Below are positions 1-10,857 of a stretch of 64,000 bases of DNA, piece by piece. The position numbers and the translations under genes were made by a program. Location of the stretch: contig JAGTTD010000016.1 in NCBI GenBank assembly GCA_018398585.1, forward strand, positions 23,607,212-23,671,211, read 5' to 3'. The number at the start of each line of letters is the position of its first letter. Position 1 is the stretch's first letter. The notes beneath the pieces were generated by a model that was given only the letters and a program-made list of their open reading frames with translations, ran no database searches and was not told the origin of the DNA. Source of the stretch: Simmondsia chinensis. Taxonomy: Eukaryota; Streptophyta; Magnoliopsida; Caryophyllales; Simmondsiaceae.

Positions 1-72
1 GGGACCTTTCTCTACCTCTCATCTCTTTTTCCATTTAAAAGAAACCAAAAAAAAGATCAAGTTCTTGTTGCA

Positions 73-1863
73 ATGGCACCAAAGAAGAAAGCAAATCCCC
101 GCTCCAACAAGTTAAATTCCGGCCCTTCCAGCCCCATGAGCGCTGACTCCAGTCCTAGCCTTCTTTTCTCTAGTGCCACCACTAAGCACAAAGTGAAAGC
201 CATTGATGCGCTCATGATGATGGCAAATCCAACAAGTTAAGTGGTCATTTCTCATGGCTTCCTACCCATGGAAACCTCTAAAGTAGGGGAACTTCCTGCT
301 TTATTAGAAAACACCTCCAACACGATTGCAAATTCAGCGGATGAAACCTCCATCATCGCTGAGGAAAGAGATTTCGTTGCAACAACACATCATGCTTTTT
401 GGCTCCACCAGCATGCTAGTCATGGTAACCAGCATCGTGCCCATGGAGGAGCAAGTAGCTAATCTGCAGGCTACAGTGGAAAACCTTGTCAAGGTTATCG
501 TCGAGAAGGACGCCCAACTGAAGGAACAAAGCCAACAAATTGTGGCATTAAGCAACAAACTAGAGCTCCAGAGTGTTGTGCGAACTGGCAAGAAGACGCA
601 GGAAGAGTCAGAGTTTGATTCCGACCAAGATATTGAATCAGTGAAGTCTCCAAGGGCCAATGTCAGCAGCAAGTGAGCTCCTACCTAGGAGTCAGTCCCT
701 TTGACCGCCCTATCTATCCACTAAATCCAAGATCTAATAGCCGAGGCGGTTAAGGCATAGATTGGTGGTAGTTCTTCCAGCAGCCAACACTACCAAAAAC
801 CTTACTCCATGAGGATTGACAGCCTCAAAATGCCAGATGGCTACCAATCTCCAAAATTTCAATAGTTTGACAGCAAGGGTAACCCAAGGCAGCATATCGC
901 CCACTTCGTGGAGACGTGCAATAATGCCGGCACTGACGGTGACCTCCTTGTCAGGAAATTTGACCATTCCCTCAAAGGAACTGCTTTCGACTGGTATACT
1001 GATATGGAACCAGAATCCATCAACAGCTGGCAAGAAATGGAGTCTAAACTCCTGAATAGGTTCAACAGTGCACGACGTACCGTCACGATGAAAGAACTAT
1101 CTAGTCTAGGACAGTGGGATGGTGAGCCAGTCATAGACTACATTCCTCGTTGGCGTGCTAAGAGTCTAGACTTCAAAGAACGTCCATCCCAGGAATCAGC
1201 TATCGAGATGTGCATTCAGGGCATGAGGCCGGAGTTGTCCTACATCTTGCTTCCAATGAAGCCCGAAACTTTCAACTCAATGGCATCGAATGCCCATGAG
1301 ATGGAGAGTAACCTTGCCAAGCATAGCTCTAGATTTACAACCATCTTCGGAAACAAGGGTGCAAAATAGCCCTCAAAAAGAAAGAAGCCAGCCAAAGCGA
1401 AGAGAAAAGAATCTTTGGCCATGAATGTTGCTCTAGTTAAATATCTGGAAAGCCGAAGCCCAAGGAATACGATGGGCAGAAACCAAGTTCGTCTACTAAA
1501 AATGGAAAGAAGCGTCCAAAGCTAAAGGAGCTTTAGCAGAAAGTGTATCCTTTTCCAGACTCAGATCTTCATAGCATGCTTGACGTTTTGCTGGCAAAGA
1601 AACTCATTGAATTGCTTAAGTCAAAGCGCCCAGAAGAGGCCAACCGCACCGGTGATCCAAAGTATTGCAGGTATCATCGAGTTGTCAGCCACCCGCTAGA
1701 GCAATGCATTACACTCAAAGAGCATATCATGAGGTTGGTAGGTGAAGGAAAAATTGTCCTCGATGCTGATGATGCAACCCAAATAAATTTGGCTACTGTG
1801 GCATTTGGAGGTCTCATGGATCCAGTGCCTATACTAAGGAAGTTACAAACTACCGAATGTTGA
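73..1863 (+). pseudogene. TE1 gag, decayed
   Basis: Gag is the nucleocapsid polyprotein that packages element RNA. A basic N-terminus starts at an ATG at 73 (MAPKKKANP) but stops at 238-240. The retrotransposon gag domain is clear at about 857-1369: FDSKGNPRQHIAHF, then FDWYTDMEPESINSW, RFNSARRT and YIPRWRAKSLD. A TAG interrupts it at about 854. The C-terminal part at 1543-1863 has a zinc-knuckle-like C-x2-H-x4-H-x4-C (CRYHRVVSHPLEQC). The three pieces lie in two different frames, so at least two indels separate them. Family assignment is firm; the original start is inferred. Confidence 0.8.
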
Positions 1864-2201
1864 AGCAACACATTTCCAAACAATTCAATTCGGAGGGTTT
1901 GAGCCTGTGGTTGTAAAATTTTCAAGTGTGTCAGAGCCCTTGATAGAAAAGGAGGAAGAGATTGTGCCGACTGAGGATGATGACGAGGGGTGGACTTTGG
2001 TGATGCGAAGTAAACCAAAGAAACAGTGGGCTCCATGACCTCTTCAAGGTCGCCATAAAGGAAAACATGTGAGGAGAAAGCATCACCATAAGAAAAAGAA
2101 GAAGAAAGAAAACAACGCAAAGGCATAATAGCCGCCAGCCAGCTGTTGACATTTTGCTACAAAAGCCGCAAACTCTTATCACTTGAGGGGAGTTCTTACC
2201 A

Positions 2202-2975
2202 ATGAAGTACTTCGAAAGCGTATCTGTAAACATGACTTCGTGTTATGAGATCAACGATGACCAAAGGAATCCAGATTGCGAAAAGGAGCCAATTGTAGAA
2301 ATGGCAGGAGAGATCCAAAGTTCTGGTGATGATTCCTCTCCAGTCCAAGGTGATGGAGATACCGCTAAGGGATTAATGGGTTGTGCTTCATATAGCATTG
2401 CCTTGGCTTTCACTGATGAAGATCTAATGCTGGGGTCTAGGCCACACAATAGGCCCCTATTTGTGTCTGGCTACATTAGTGAGCAAAGGATTAACCGAAT
2501 TTGATAGATGGCGGATCTGTAGTCAACATCATGCCTAAGTCCAAAATGAAGCAATTGGGGATCATGGTGGAGGAATTGGCGAATACCCAAATGATGATCC
2601 AAGGTTTTAACCTTGGATGCCAAAGAGCAATGGGCATGATTCGCCTTTGATCTTACCATAGGAGAATTGATGGCAAACACCATTTTCCATGTCATTGATT
2701 CAAAAACATCATACAACATACTGTTAGGGAAACCGTGGATTCATGAAAATGGCGTAGTTCCATTCACACTATACCAATGTTTCAAGTATTACAGAAATGG
2801 TGGAGAAAGGGTTGTGACTGCTGACACCAAACCCTTCACTGCAGCAGAAGCTCATCAGGAAAATGCAAGATTCTACAATGACGAGAAGGCTCCATCTGAG
2901 GTATTGTGTTTAAGAACCCCTTTTGCTAGGAAGAGTTTGTCGGGAGAGAAAAAGGTGCCACCACCCTCGCCTTAA
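2202..2975 (+). pseudogene. TE1 aspartic protease region, decayed
   Basis: This is the pepsin-like protease that would cut the polyprotein. The active-site segment is at about 2501-2540 and reads LIDGGSVVNIMPKS, with D-G-G-S where many retroviral proteases have D-T/S-G. The second half, with TIFHVIDSKTSYNILLG and PWIHENGVVP, runs from 2667 in another frame. That pattern, including the ILLGRPWIH-type end, is typical of Tat protease. A frameshift lies between the two halves at about 2600-2660. An acidic 100-residue linker precedes it from 2202. Confidence 0.7.
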
Positions 2976-4540
2976 GAAAGGGATTGCCACCTTATTGAGA
3001 ATGAGCCAACAACCTCCAACATATTGGTTGAGGAGGAGGCGTCTAGAACCTCACCTCAACGCCAGTGCTCCGGTACATCCCCAAATCTCGCAGGGGAGTC
3101 ACCCTTTGTCGAGTGCAAAGCTCCCAGTCTTCCAATATTTCCGTTAAAACCTATTTTGCAGGATTTAAAGGATAAGATGGTTTTTCCTCTTACAAAAGCA
3201 AACCAAGCCGAACCGAGTAGACTACCAATGAATGGTTTTGTAGCATCTTCTCGAAAACTCACTGAAGAGAAGGAACTATTGCCTAATACCCTGACAGTGG
3301 AAGGATTTGATCCTAATGCCTACAAATTGATAGCCAGTTGTGGGTATGACTTCACCAACCCTCCGCCTTTGGGGAAGGTGATTGATGCGAAAACACATGG
3401 ACTCACTGAAATTCGGGGAAGTTTTAAGAGTATGGTGGCCAAGTCAAGCCTTTTAGATTTGGCTTGGGATTTATCCCTCCCCAACTAGTGAAAATCTCTA
3501 TTCATCTCAAGGAGAAGACAATATCCTCACAGTATACTTCCGTTAAAGAGGGGGAAGAAAGCAGTGCTAATCCTACGGTGGTGTCTGTGTCTATTTGGGT
3601 GGAAGCTACGTCATCATCACCACGCCACTCAGCTTTGGTAGATTGGGGTCCTCTTCGAGCAAAGATGAATCTCAACAAATTGAAAACCCTTCGTGGGTTT
3701 CCACTCTTAGCCGACTTGGGAACGCCCCAGACGATGGTCGTGGCATCTTAAACTAGCCACACGCCTCTATTTTTTGAAGACTTGGAGGCAGAATGAGTGG
3801 TGAGCAAAAGCCTAGAGCGTTCACCCTAAACAGGCTTGCAGTTTCCAGACCATCCCGTAAGTCAAAGAGGCCAAGGAAGAACCAATCCGGCAAAGCTACC
3901 ATTGCGGAAGCTGAGATCAATGAAGCACGTAAGGCTAGCACTCTAGAGGCCAAACCCCAGCATGGGTTAAGGATTAGCACTGATGGGCAATCCAGGTCAG
4001 TAGCTCACGCCAAAAGGAGATGGCTTCCCAAGAAAGCAGTTCTAATGCAAATCACCAAGGAGAGCGACGTAGGTGAAAGCAACCAATCTCACATCCCAGA
4101 AGTCAAAGCTACGCCATCCCAAAATGGAGTCTAGCCTTAGGTACTTAATCATGAGTACTCCAGGGTTAAGATAGGTGCTGGCGGCCGGCTCAAAGTTAAA
4201 GCACAAATTGCCTTGCCACCAAACCAATCAGATGTCACCATGCATGAGGATTGAACAAACGAGACACTTATTTTCTCATCGAATCACATAACCATTTCCG
4301 AAGTGGCATTGGTTGAGGAATAGAACGATGAGGAGATTTTAGATGCCCTAGAACCTCTAGTAAGACTGGAAGACAAAGGGCAGGCTACAGTATACTAGTT
4401 GAAGGAATTGCACCTAGGCCCCTGAGGATCCTCGACCTATCTATGTTAGTGTTCTGCTAAGCAAAGAAGAAGAGGAGGCGTACTTCAAATTTTTGGCTAA
4501 CTTTAAGGATGTATTTGCTTGATCCTACAAGGAGATGCCT
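2976..4540 (+). other. TE1 protease-RT linker, no intact reading frame
   Basis: Several open stretches in different frames (3024-3488, 3464-3751, 3793-4134) look like decayed polyprotein linker. They are rich in Lys, Pro and Ser and carry no recognisable domain. Nothing else is visible here. Confidence 0.4.
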
Positions 4541-5745
4541 GAATTGGACCCAAGTATTGCCATTCATCGGCTCAAGATCAAGAAAGGTTTGAAACCAATA
4601 AAGCAACCCAACTGGTTCCGGCCTGAACTTGTGGTGGAAATTGAGCAGAGATCAACAAATTAATTGACGCAGGGTTCATTCATGAAGTGCAAACGCCGAC
4701 CTGAATTTCCAACGTGGTGCTTGCAAGAAAGAAGAATGGGCAATTACGATTCTGTATGGATTTTCGTGACCTCAATAATGCATGCCCAAAGGGTGATTTT
4801 CCATTACCAATCCCCAAACTAATGGTCGACATAACTACTAGCCACGAGGCATTGTCCTTCATGGATTGCATGGCTGGTTATAACCAGTTGAAAATTGCTC
4901 CTAAGGATGAAAAATCCACCACCTTCTGTACTCTCAAAGGGATATATTGCTACAAAGTGATGCCCTTTCGCATAAAGAATGCAAGTGCCACCTATCAACA
5001 TGCAATGCAGAAAATATTTGATAACATGTTGCACAAGAATGTCGAATGCTATATAGATGATCTAGTGGTGTAATCCAGAAGACAAAGCAATCATCTACAA
5101 GACCTTCGTTCAGTCTTCGAAAGGTTAAGGAAAGTGAGTCTTAAGATGAACCCTCTTAAGTGTGCATTTGGTGTCACCTCTGGTAAGTTTCTTGGTTTCA
5201 TTGTCTGACATAGTGGCATTGAGATTGACAAGTCTAAGATTGATGCTATCAAAAAGATGCCACCACCTAAGAACCTGCATGAGCTCCGTATTTTTCAAGG
5301 ACGTTTGGCCTACATTAGGAGGTCCATTTCCAAATTGGCAGGACGTTGCCAACCCTTTAGTCATCTAATGAAGAAAGATGTGCCCTTCGAATGGGACGAA
5401 TCTTGTAACAGAGCCTTTGAAAGCCTCAGGATTTATCTAACGAGCCCATCTGTGTTGGGGGCACCAATTCAAGGAAAGTCGCTTATCCTTTGTACATCTG
5501 CTCACGAACGGGCACTTGGATTGTTGTGTGCTCAAGAAAACGAAGAGGGGAAGCAAAGGGCCTTATATTATTTGAGTCAGACAATAGTGGGAGCAGAGTT
5601 GAAGTATTCCCTATTAGAGAAGATGTGTTTGGCTCTCATTTTCGCCATTCAGAAGCTGAAACATTACATGCAAGCTCATACCGTGTTGTTAATCTCTCGA
5701 GCTGATCCTGTCAAATACATTCTGCCTCAGCTAGTACTTTAAGGG
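4540..5745 (+). pseudogene. TE1 reverse transcriptase and first RNase H, decayed
   Basis: The RT copies element RNA into DNA. From about 4690 the reading is continuous: VLARKKNGQLRFCMDFRDL, then SFMDCMAGYNQLKI and the catalytic YIDD at about 5050. The frame is broken by TAA at 5071 and TGA near 5206, yet it resumes in the same frame through the thumb (LKMNPLKCAFGV) and connection. The first RNase H follows at 5257-5742, with YYLSQTIVGAELKYSLLEK and the LALIFAIQKLKHY region, and ends at TAA. The phase is the same throughout, so most lesions here are point stops and not indels. Confidence 0.85.
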
Positions 5746-5879
5746 CGTTTAGCGAAGTGGGCTGTATTGATTAAGCAACATGACATTGTCTATGATTCTC
5801 AAAAGTCTGTCAAGGGGCAAGCTTTGGCAAACTTCTTAGGTGAACATTCATCCCCGACCATTGGGAACTAAATGACGAC

Positions 5880-6416
5880 TTGCCAGATGAAGACGTCTTC
5901 ATCATTAAAATCGTACCCCAATGGGAGATGTACTTCGATGGTGCCGAGCATGCAGATGGTGTAGGTGCGGGGGTTGTTTTTATCTCTTCTAAGAAACATG
6001 TCCTTCCTTACTCATTCGCACTCACTGAGAAGTGCTCCAATAATGTGGCTGATTACTAGGCACTGGACATAGGATTGGTGATGGCAATAGAGATGGGATT
6101 GAAGGATTTCGACATTCATGGAGGCTCCAAATTGGTCATCCACCAGCTCATGGGTCCCTTCGAGGTCAAGAAGGAGGACCTTATTGCCTACTTCAAATAT
6201 GCAACCAAGCTGTTAGACAGGTTAGAGGCAAAGAAGCTAGAGCATGTGCGTAGAAGTGCAAACGGAAGGGCCAAAGTGCTTGCAAATCTTGCAACCACCA
6301 TGACGGTTCCTTTTTGCAACAAATGGGTTGTTGTACTATGGAGTAAAGAAAACATGAATGATGACTTTGGCGAGGTCGGTGTTGTATTGGTTTTTGAGGT
6401 CACCAAAGAAGATTGA
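5880..6416 (+). pseudogene. TE1 second RNase H, archaeal type, decayed
   Basis: A second RNase H fold follows the first one. It begins near 5928 with MYFDGAEHADGVGAGVVF, which carries the first catalytic Asp. It continues through ALDIGLVMAIEMGLKDFDIH and SKLVIHQLMG to a C-terminal NGRAKVLANLA. A TAG at about 6058 breaks it. An extra RNase H between RNase H 1 and integrase is a diagnostic trait of plant Tat elements. It lies in a different frame from the upstream RT. Confidence 0.75.
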
Positions 6417-6419
6417 TGT

Positions 6420-7660
6420 CAACCACTAATCGACTACTTAGAGCATGGCATGCCTCTAAGCGAATGCCGCCATAGAATGGAGATTCGCCATCGGGCTGAC
6501 CGTTTCTACCATCACAAGGGAGTCTTGTATCGCCGAGCTTTTGATGGTGTCCTTTGACATTGCCTAGGAAAAGAAGAAGCTATCCAAGCAATGGAGGAAG
6601 CCCATTCTAGGATTTGTGGCGCTCATCAGTCTGGACCTAAAATCCATGACCACTTGAAGAGGATAGGCTATTATTGGCCAACCATGGTCCAAGACTGCAT
6701 GGATTACGCTAAGAGATGTGATGCTTGCAAATTCCACACAAATTTTATACACCAACCACCAAAGCCTTTGCACCTGTTAATTGCATCATGACCCTTTGAG
6801 GGGTGGGGTCTCGAAGTAGTTGGACCAATTACTCCAAAGTCCTCAGCTGGCCATGTTTATATCCTCGCCGCAACTGACTACTTTTCCAATGGGCAAAAGC
6901 TGTCCCACTAAGAGAAGTGAAAAAAAAGAATGTGGTTGATTTCGTACGCACTCATATCATATACAGGTTCGGGATCCCACGATACATAATTATAGACAAC
7001 GGGAAGCCATTTGACAATCATCTAGTGGCTGAATCATGCCAAAAATTCAAGTTCGCCCAACACAAGTCCTCCATATACTATGCGGCAGTGAATGGACAGG
7101 TTAAAGCTTTTAATAAGACCCTCTGCAATCTACTGAAGAAAGTTGTAGACAAGGCTAGAAGAGGGCGGCATGAGAGAGTTGGAGAAGCATTATGGGCATA
7201 CCAAACTACACACTGCACTCCTACCCAAGCAACTCCGTACTCTCTAGTGCATGAAGTTGAGGCTGTCTTGCCATTAGAGCTTGAGCTTCCCTCTTTGAGG
7301 ATAGCTATCCAAGAGGGACTCACCATTGAGGAAAATGCTTAATTATGTTTGGCAGAGCTTGAAGCACTGGACTAGAAAAGACAGCAAGCTCAACAAAAAC
7401 TAGAATGCTACCAAGCTCATTTAACGAGAGCATTCAGCAAGAAGGTGCGCCCCCGTTTTTTCAAAGTGGGAGACATGGTCCTAGCAGTCCGCCAGCTTAT
7501 TATCATCACACATAAAACGGGGAGCAAATTCACCCCAAAGTGGGATGGACCCTACATGGTACAAGAAGTCTACACTAACGGGGCACACATGATAATAGAT
7601 GCAGATGATGTTGAAGTGGGTCCTATCAACGGAAAATTTCTAAAGCGCTACTACCCATAA
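6420..7660 (+). pseudogene. TE1 integrase, decayed
   Basis: Integrase would insert the DNA copy. The N-terminal zinc finger (H-x-H, then C-DAC) is at about 6590-6750, with the signature IGYYWPTMVQDC. The DDE core spans about 6830-7340: TDYFS carries the first Asp and IIDNGKPFDNH the second. The expected catalytic Glu in the NGQ(A)E-type segment reads as Lys (NGQVKAFNKT), so the core is also chemically dead. The C-terminal region 7445-7660 is an SH3-like end (KVGDMVLAVRQ, FTPKWDGPYMV). There is no chromodomain, as expected for Tat. Confidence 0.8.
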
Positions 7661-8118
7661 AGCACTCCACCACACTCGTGGTCCGCACAAGTATAAACTA
7701 TGTACGGCACCCCAAAAATCCAAAAGATCGCACAAATGATGTAGTATGTGGTTAAATTACTAAAACATCCCACCAAGTCTAAGGTGGTTACAAAAAGGGC
7801 ACTCCTGGCACGCAAGAGTATAAATTGTGAACGGCCAAATGATTCTTAAGAAAAAATTTTCATTTTTTGAACTATGTTATGGCTTAATCCAAGTGGAATT
7901 TGTTCCACAGAGGTACGTAGTGGATAAATAAAAAAAAATTGTTCAAGCACAGTCATAATAAATTTTTGAAAAAAAAAAAACCAAGTTTTATTAATGGTGG
8001 TCTCCCTCATACAAGTTACAAGAAAAGACTTCCACACATAAAAAATCCACTGCTAAAATAATGGCTAAATTCAAATTTACAAAAAAAAAATGAGTTTGCA
8101 AGATCATGTCAAAGGGAT
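7661..8118 (+). other. TE1 3' untranslated spacer
   Basis: Non-coding sequence follows the integrase stop. Two copies of an AAGTATAAAC/AAGAGTATAAA segment with a GGCACxCC/TGGCACGC context occur at about 7690 and 7815, suggesting a weak duplicated unit. No gene is seen. Confidence 0.4.
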
Positions 8119-8720
8119 TCAGTCCAAAACGGAAGGGTCTAAAAGCTTGGCACAGAATTCTTCCATCCTCTGCTTCAAGTCTTCAATCTGGGCAACATCC
8201 TTTGAAGTGAAATATGGGGTAGATTCCAAATTGGCTAGCTCCTATTTCTTTGAGGCCACCAGCTATTCAGAAGCTTGAATTAATGGTTCCAACTCTAGCA
8301 AATCCACTTCCAGTTTTGCCTTCTTTGCTCTTGCCTATTCAAATTCTCATTCAAGTTTGCTTATACTTGCACAGGTAGCTGAATGATCCTTTGTTTTGTC
8401 ATGGTGTTGAGTTAGTAACCTTGCCAAATCACGCTCTCCATCACCCAGCTCCGCAAAGGTCGTAAAAATTTCCCGCCGAAGTTCATCTGGGTTTTTCTTA
8501 CCCTCAGCCATCTTCTGTACTTTGAGCAAAGTATCTGCATGTACCGAATATTCAGTAATAACCCTATCAAGATTATCGTACGTCCGTCATTTTATCTTGA
8601 TAATCTAAGGATGAGTGGCTTTCCAAATGGTAGAGTTTTCAAACAAATTCTGGTTATGTCGCTCTTTTTTAAGCTGGTGTCTTCACTTTGCCCTTTTGAA
8701 AAATGTTTTCAAATTGGCAA
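8119..8720 (-). pseudogene. TE1 antisense gene (aORF), decayed, coiled-coil
   Basis: On the strand opposite to gag-pol, one reading frame can be followed for about 600 bases from about 8720 down to a TGA at 8119-8121. Only six stops interrupt it, two near the upstream end and four near the downstream end. An ATG at 8511 starts an open piece MAEGKKNPDELRREIF. Upstream codons in the same phase also read sensibly (EYSVHADTLLKVQK). The C-terminal part is charged and Leu-rich (LEVDLLELEPLIQ, DVAQIEDLKQRMEEF) and is probably coiled coil. Antisense reading frames between integrase and 3' LTR are known in Tat elements. The function is unknown, and I cannot place the N-terminus. Confidence 0.65.
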
Positions 8721-9624
8721 AAATTTTAAACAAAAAAAAAAAAAAGAAAATTCGAAAGGAAAATATTTTTCCAGAAAAGAGGAAATTCGCAGAAAAAAAG
8801 GAAAATTCTAATTAAAGGAAATTCATTAAAAATAGAAAATTTTGAATTAATAAAAATTTTCTAGAAAAAGGAAATTTGCACAAAGAAAAAAATTTTCTAG
8901 AAAAAGGAAGTTGGCAAAAAAGAAAATTCAAATTGAGAAAATTTAAAAAAAAAAAAAGGAAATTTGCCGAAATTTTTTTTAAAGGTAAATAACTTTAATA
9001 GTTTTATATTTTTTTGTTTCTTGTGGATTAAAACAAAAATCGTATTAAAAATAAAAATAAAATTTTTAGAAACAGTTTTACAAAAAAGACTTTAGCAAAT
9101 TAAAAAAAAAAAATTTTTAAAAAGGGTTACATCTTCTACTCTTCTACCTCCCATTTTTTTTTTCAAAACCCATCCAAAAAACCAAAAAAAAAAAAAAAAA
9201 AAATCTAAAGTTCCTAAAATTTAAATCCTAAATTCTAATGATTAGTCCAAAATTCAACAAATTAAATGGCAAATTCAAAGATCAAATAGAAAATACACAA
9301 AATCACTTTCCTTACTCTCCCTCCTCTCTTCTATATTCAAAAGTTGTTTCAACGGGCATCTCAAAGTCACCATGACTGATGCTTTGGCACCAACATGGCT
9401 GATGCTCCTGCAGCAGTCTCCAATGCCATCATTCTCTCTTTCAAAAAAAAAAAAAAAAAATCAAAATCAAACTCATGGCTAACTTTTTTACATTTTTCCC
9501 CCCTCAAATTTTACACATCGCAATAACTATATTTAAAATCTTTTCTCAGCTTCCTTTATGAATTTTCTCCAAACTATCTTCCTCAAGTTCACTCCAAAAT
9601 AACTCAAGAAAATTGAGGCATAAA
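8721..9624. repeat. A-rich low-complexity spacer
   Basis: The top strand is dominated by runs of A with a recurring AAAATTTTCTAGAAAAAGGAA-type word at about 8855-8925. From 9240 to 9624 the sequence is mixed, with no gene seen. This is part of the TE1 3' region. Confidence 0.5.
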
Positions 9625-9970
9625 TGTTGGAGTTAACACTTGTAAAATCAAGAAAACGGGTAACTATCCGATCTTCAGGTTTCGAAGCGCGAAGTCACTT
9701 TCCTTAAAACTTATTTCAGCGTGTGAAATAGTCTTGGGGATACAACGATAACCAAGTAAAATGGAGTGAAAGTATTTAAAGGGAGATATATGGAGATGTA
9801 AGAAAATGACCGTTTTTCAAATGCAAAGACACTTTTCATCATCATTCATCAATCAAATTGGTGGGGAATTTATAATAGATCAAGTGAAAGAAGACGTCCC
9901 AAAACATACCCCAAAAAAGGGGTGCAAAAACCGGGGAAGTTATCGCTCGAAAACTGGGAAAAAACGACAC

Positions 9971-10111
9971 TGTGTGTCGACACACAGTTCTGCAGGCTCG
10001 GTTCTGTTGATCTGTGTGTCGACACATGGGCCCTGTGTGTCGACACACACTTCTGCATCCCTGTTTTTGTAAGAATGTGTGTCGACACACAGCCCTGTGC
10101 ATCGGCACACA
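9971..10111. repeat. Phased palindrome array TGTGTGTCGACACACA inside the LTR
   Basis: Starts at 9971, 10013, 10034, 10076 and, degenerate, 10096. Spacings are 42, 21, 42 and 20 bases. The array is therefore a 63-bp unit (42+21) repeated about twice, with palindromes on a 21-bp grid. Each copy is self-complementary about TCGA. Confidence 0.9.
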
Positions 10112-10236
10112 TCCCAACACACATCAAAACATATCAAAACACTTAGAACACACATTTGGGACCAACTTGATGCACACATCCCAACACACATCAAAACATA
10201 TCAAAACACTTAGAACACACATTTGGGACCAATTTC
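10111..10236. repeat. 67-bp tandem duplication in the copia LTR
   Basis: Unit 10111-10177 (from ATCCCAACACACATC) repeats at 10178-10236 almost without change, so it is a recent duplication. Confidence 0.85.
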
Positions 10237-10286
10237 AAAACACTTCATTCACAAATTTCATTACATAATTTAAAAATACATCAACA

Positions 10287-10301
10287 TTCCCCCATTATTT
10301 T
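10287..10301 (-). promoter_or_regulatory. Polypurine tract of the copia fragment
   Basis: AAAATAATGGGGGAA on the - strand directly precedes the LTR start and would prime plus-strand DNA synthesis. Confidence 0.7.
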
Positions 10302-10857
10302 CAAAGTACAGTCATTCTCATAAACAACATCTCTAAGTTAAAGGAGGCCACGTCGTGCATCAATGAGGGTGTCTATCGATTGAACCCTCAGCTAGTGACG
10401 ATATGTTTGCAATTAATCGGATCAAAGATGGCAGACTAAGCTTTGAACCACTCAACCCTTTTGACTAACTGAACACACCACCACGCACCAGGCATTCTAC
10501 TCCCCGTACATACCTTACACCTCCCAGATCGATACATATGACGCCGTGTGTCCTGTACCCTTCGCGAGTGTATCAGGGCCAAACCCTTTGTCAAATATCA
10601 CCCCTTGAAGCGGCTAAACTTCACACTAACTAAGGTGGACCCCAACAGATCATGTCCTGCGATCGACATTCTGTTACAAGATTATCAAGGCCGGGTCCAT
10701 TAAGAGCATACGCTCATCCTTTAAATCTCTAACGCAGTACCAAGCACTTCACACATGGGATGGCAAAATTCTTTTGTGCTTGCAGCCACACGGATGATAA
10801 AACTCACTCATTGTACCCGAGACCTGGCGTCTGACTAGGCGTCGAGTTGAGGGCCAA
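10302..10857 (-). other. 3' UTR of the copia fragment
   Basis: Sequence between the RNase H stop and the polypurine tract. It has no reading frame of note and no sign of another gene. Confidence 0.5.

Larger units (their letters stand above)
9625..10286 (-). repeat. 3' LTR of the copia fragment (662 bp)
   Basis: It begins TGTTG and ends CAACA, a perfect 5-bp terminal inversion. It abuts a purine-rich tract (AAAATAATGGGGGAA on the - strand), as a 3' LTR must. It contains the palindrome array and the 67-bp duplication listed separately. Confidence 0.75.

Noticed and set aside
9971..10111. Regularly spaced palindromes resembling a CRISPR array
   Set aside because: The host is a plant, there are no unique spacers of fixed length, and the repeats lie inside a retrotransposon LTR.
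9842..10268. Cys-rich reading frames with CVDTQ/CRHT repeats
   Set aside because: They arise from the phased TGTGTGTCGACACACA array in every frame and have no coding signal.
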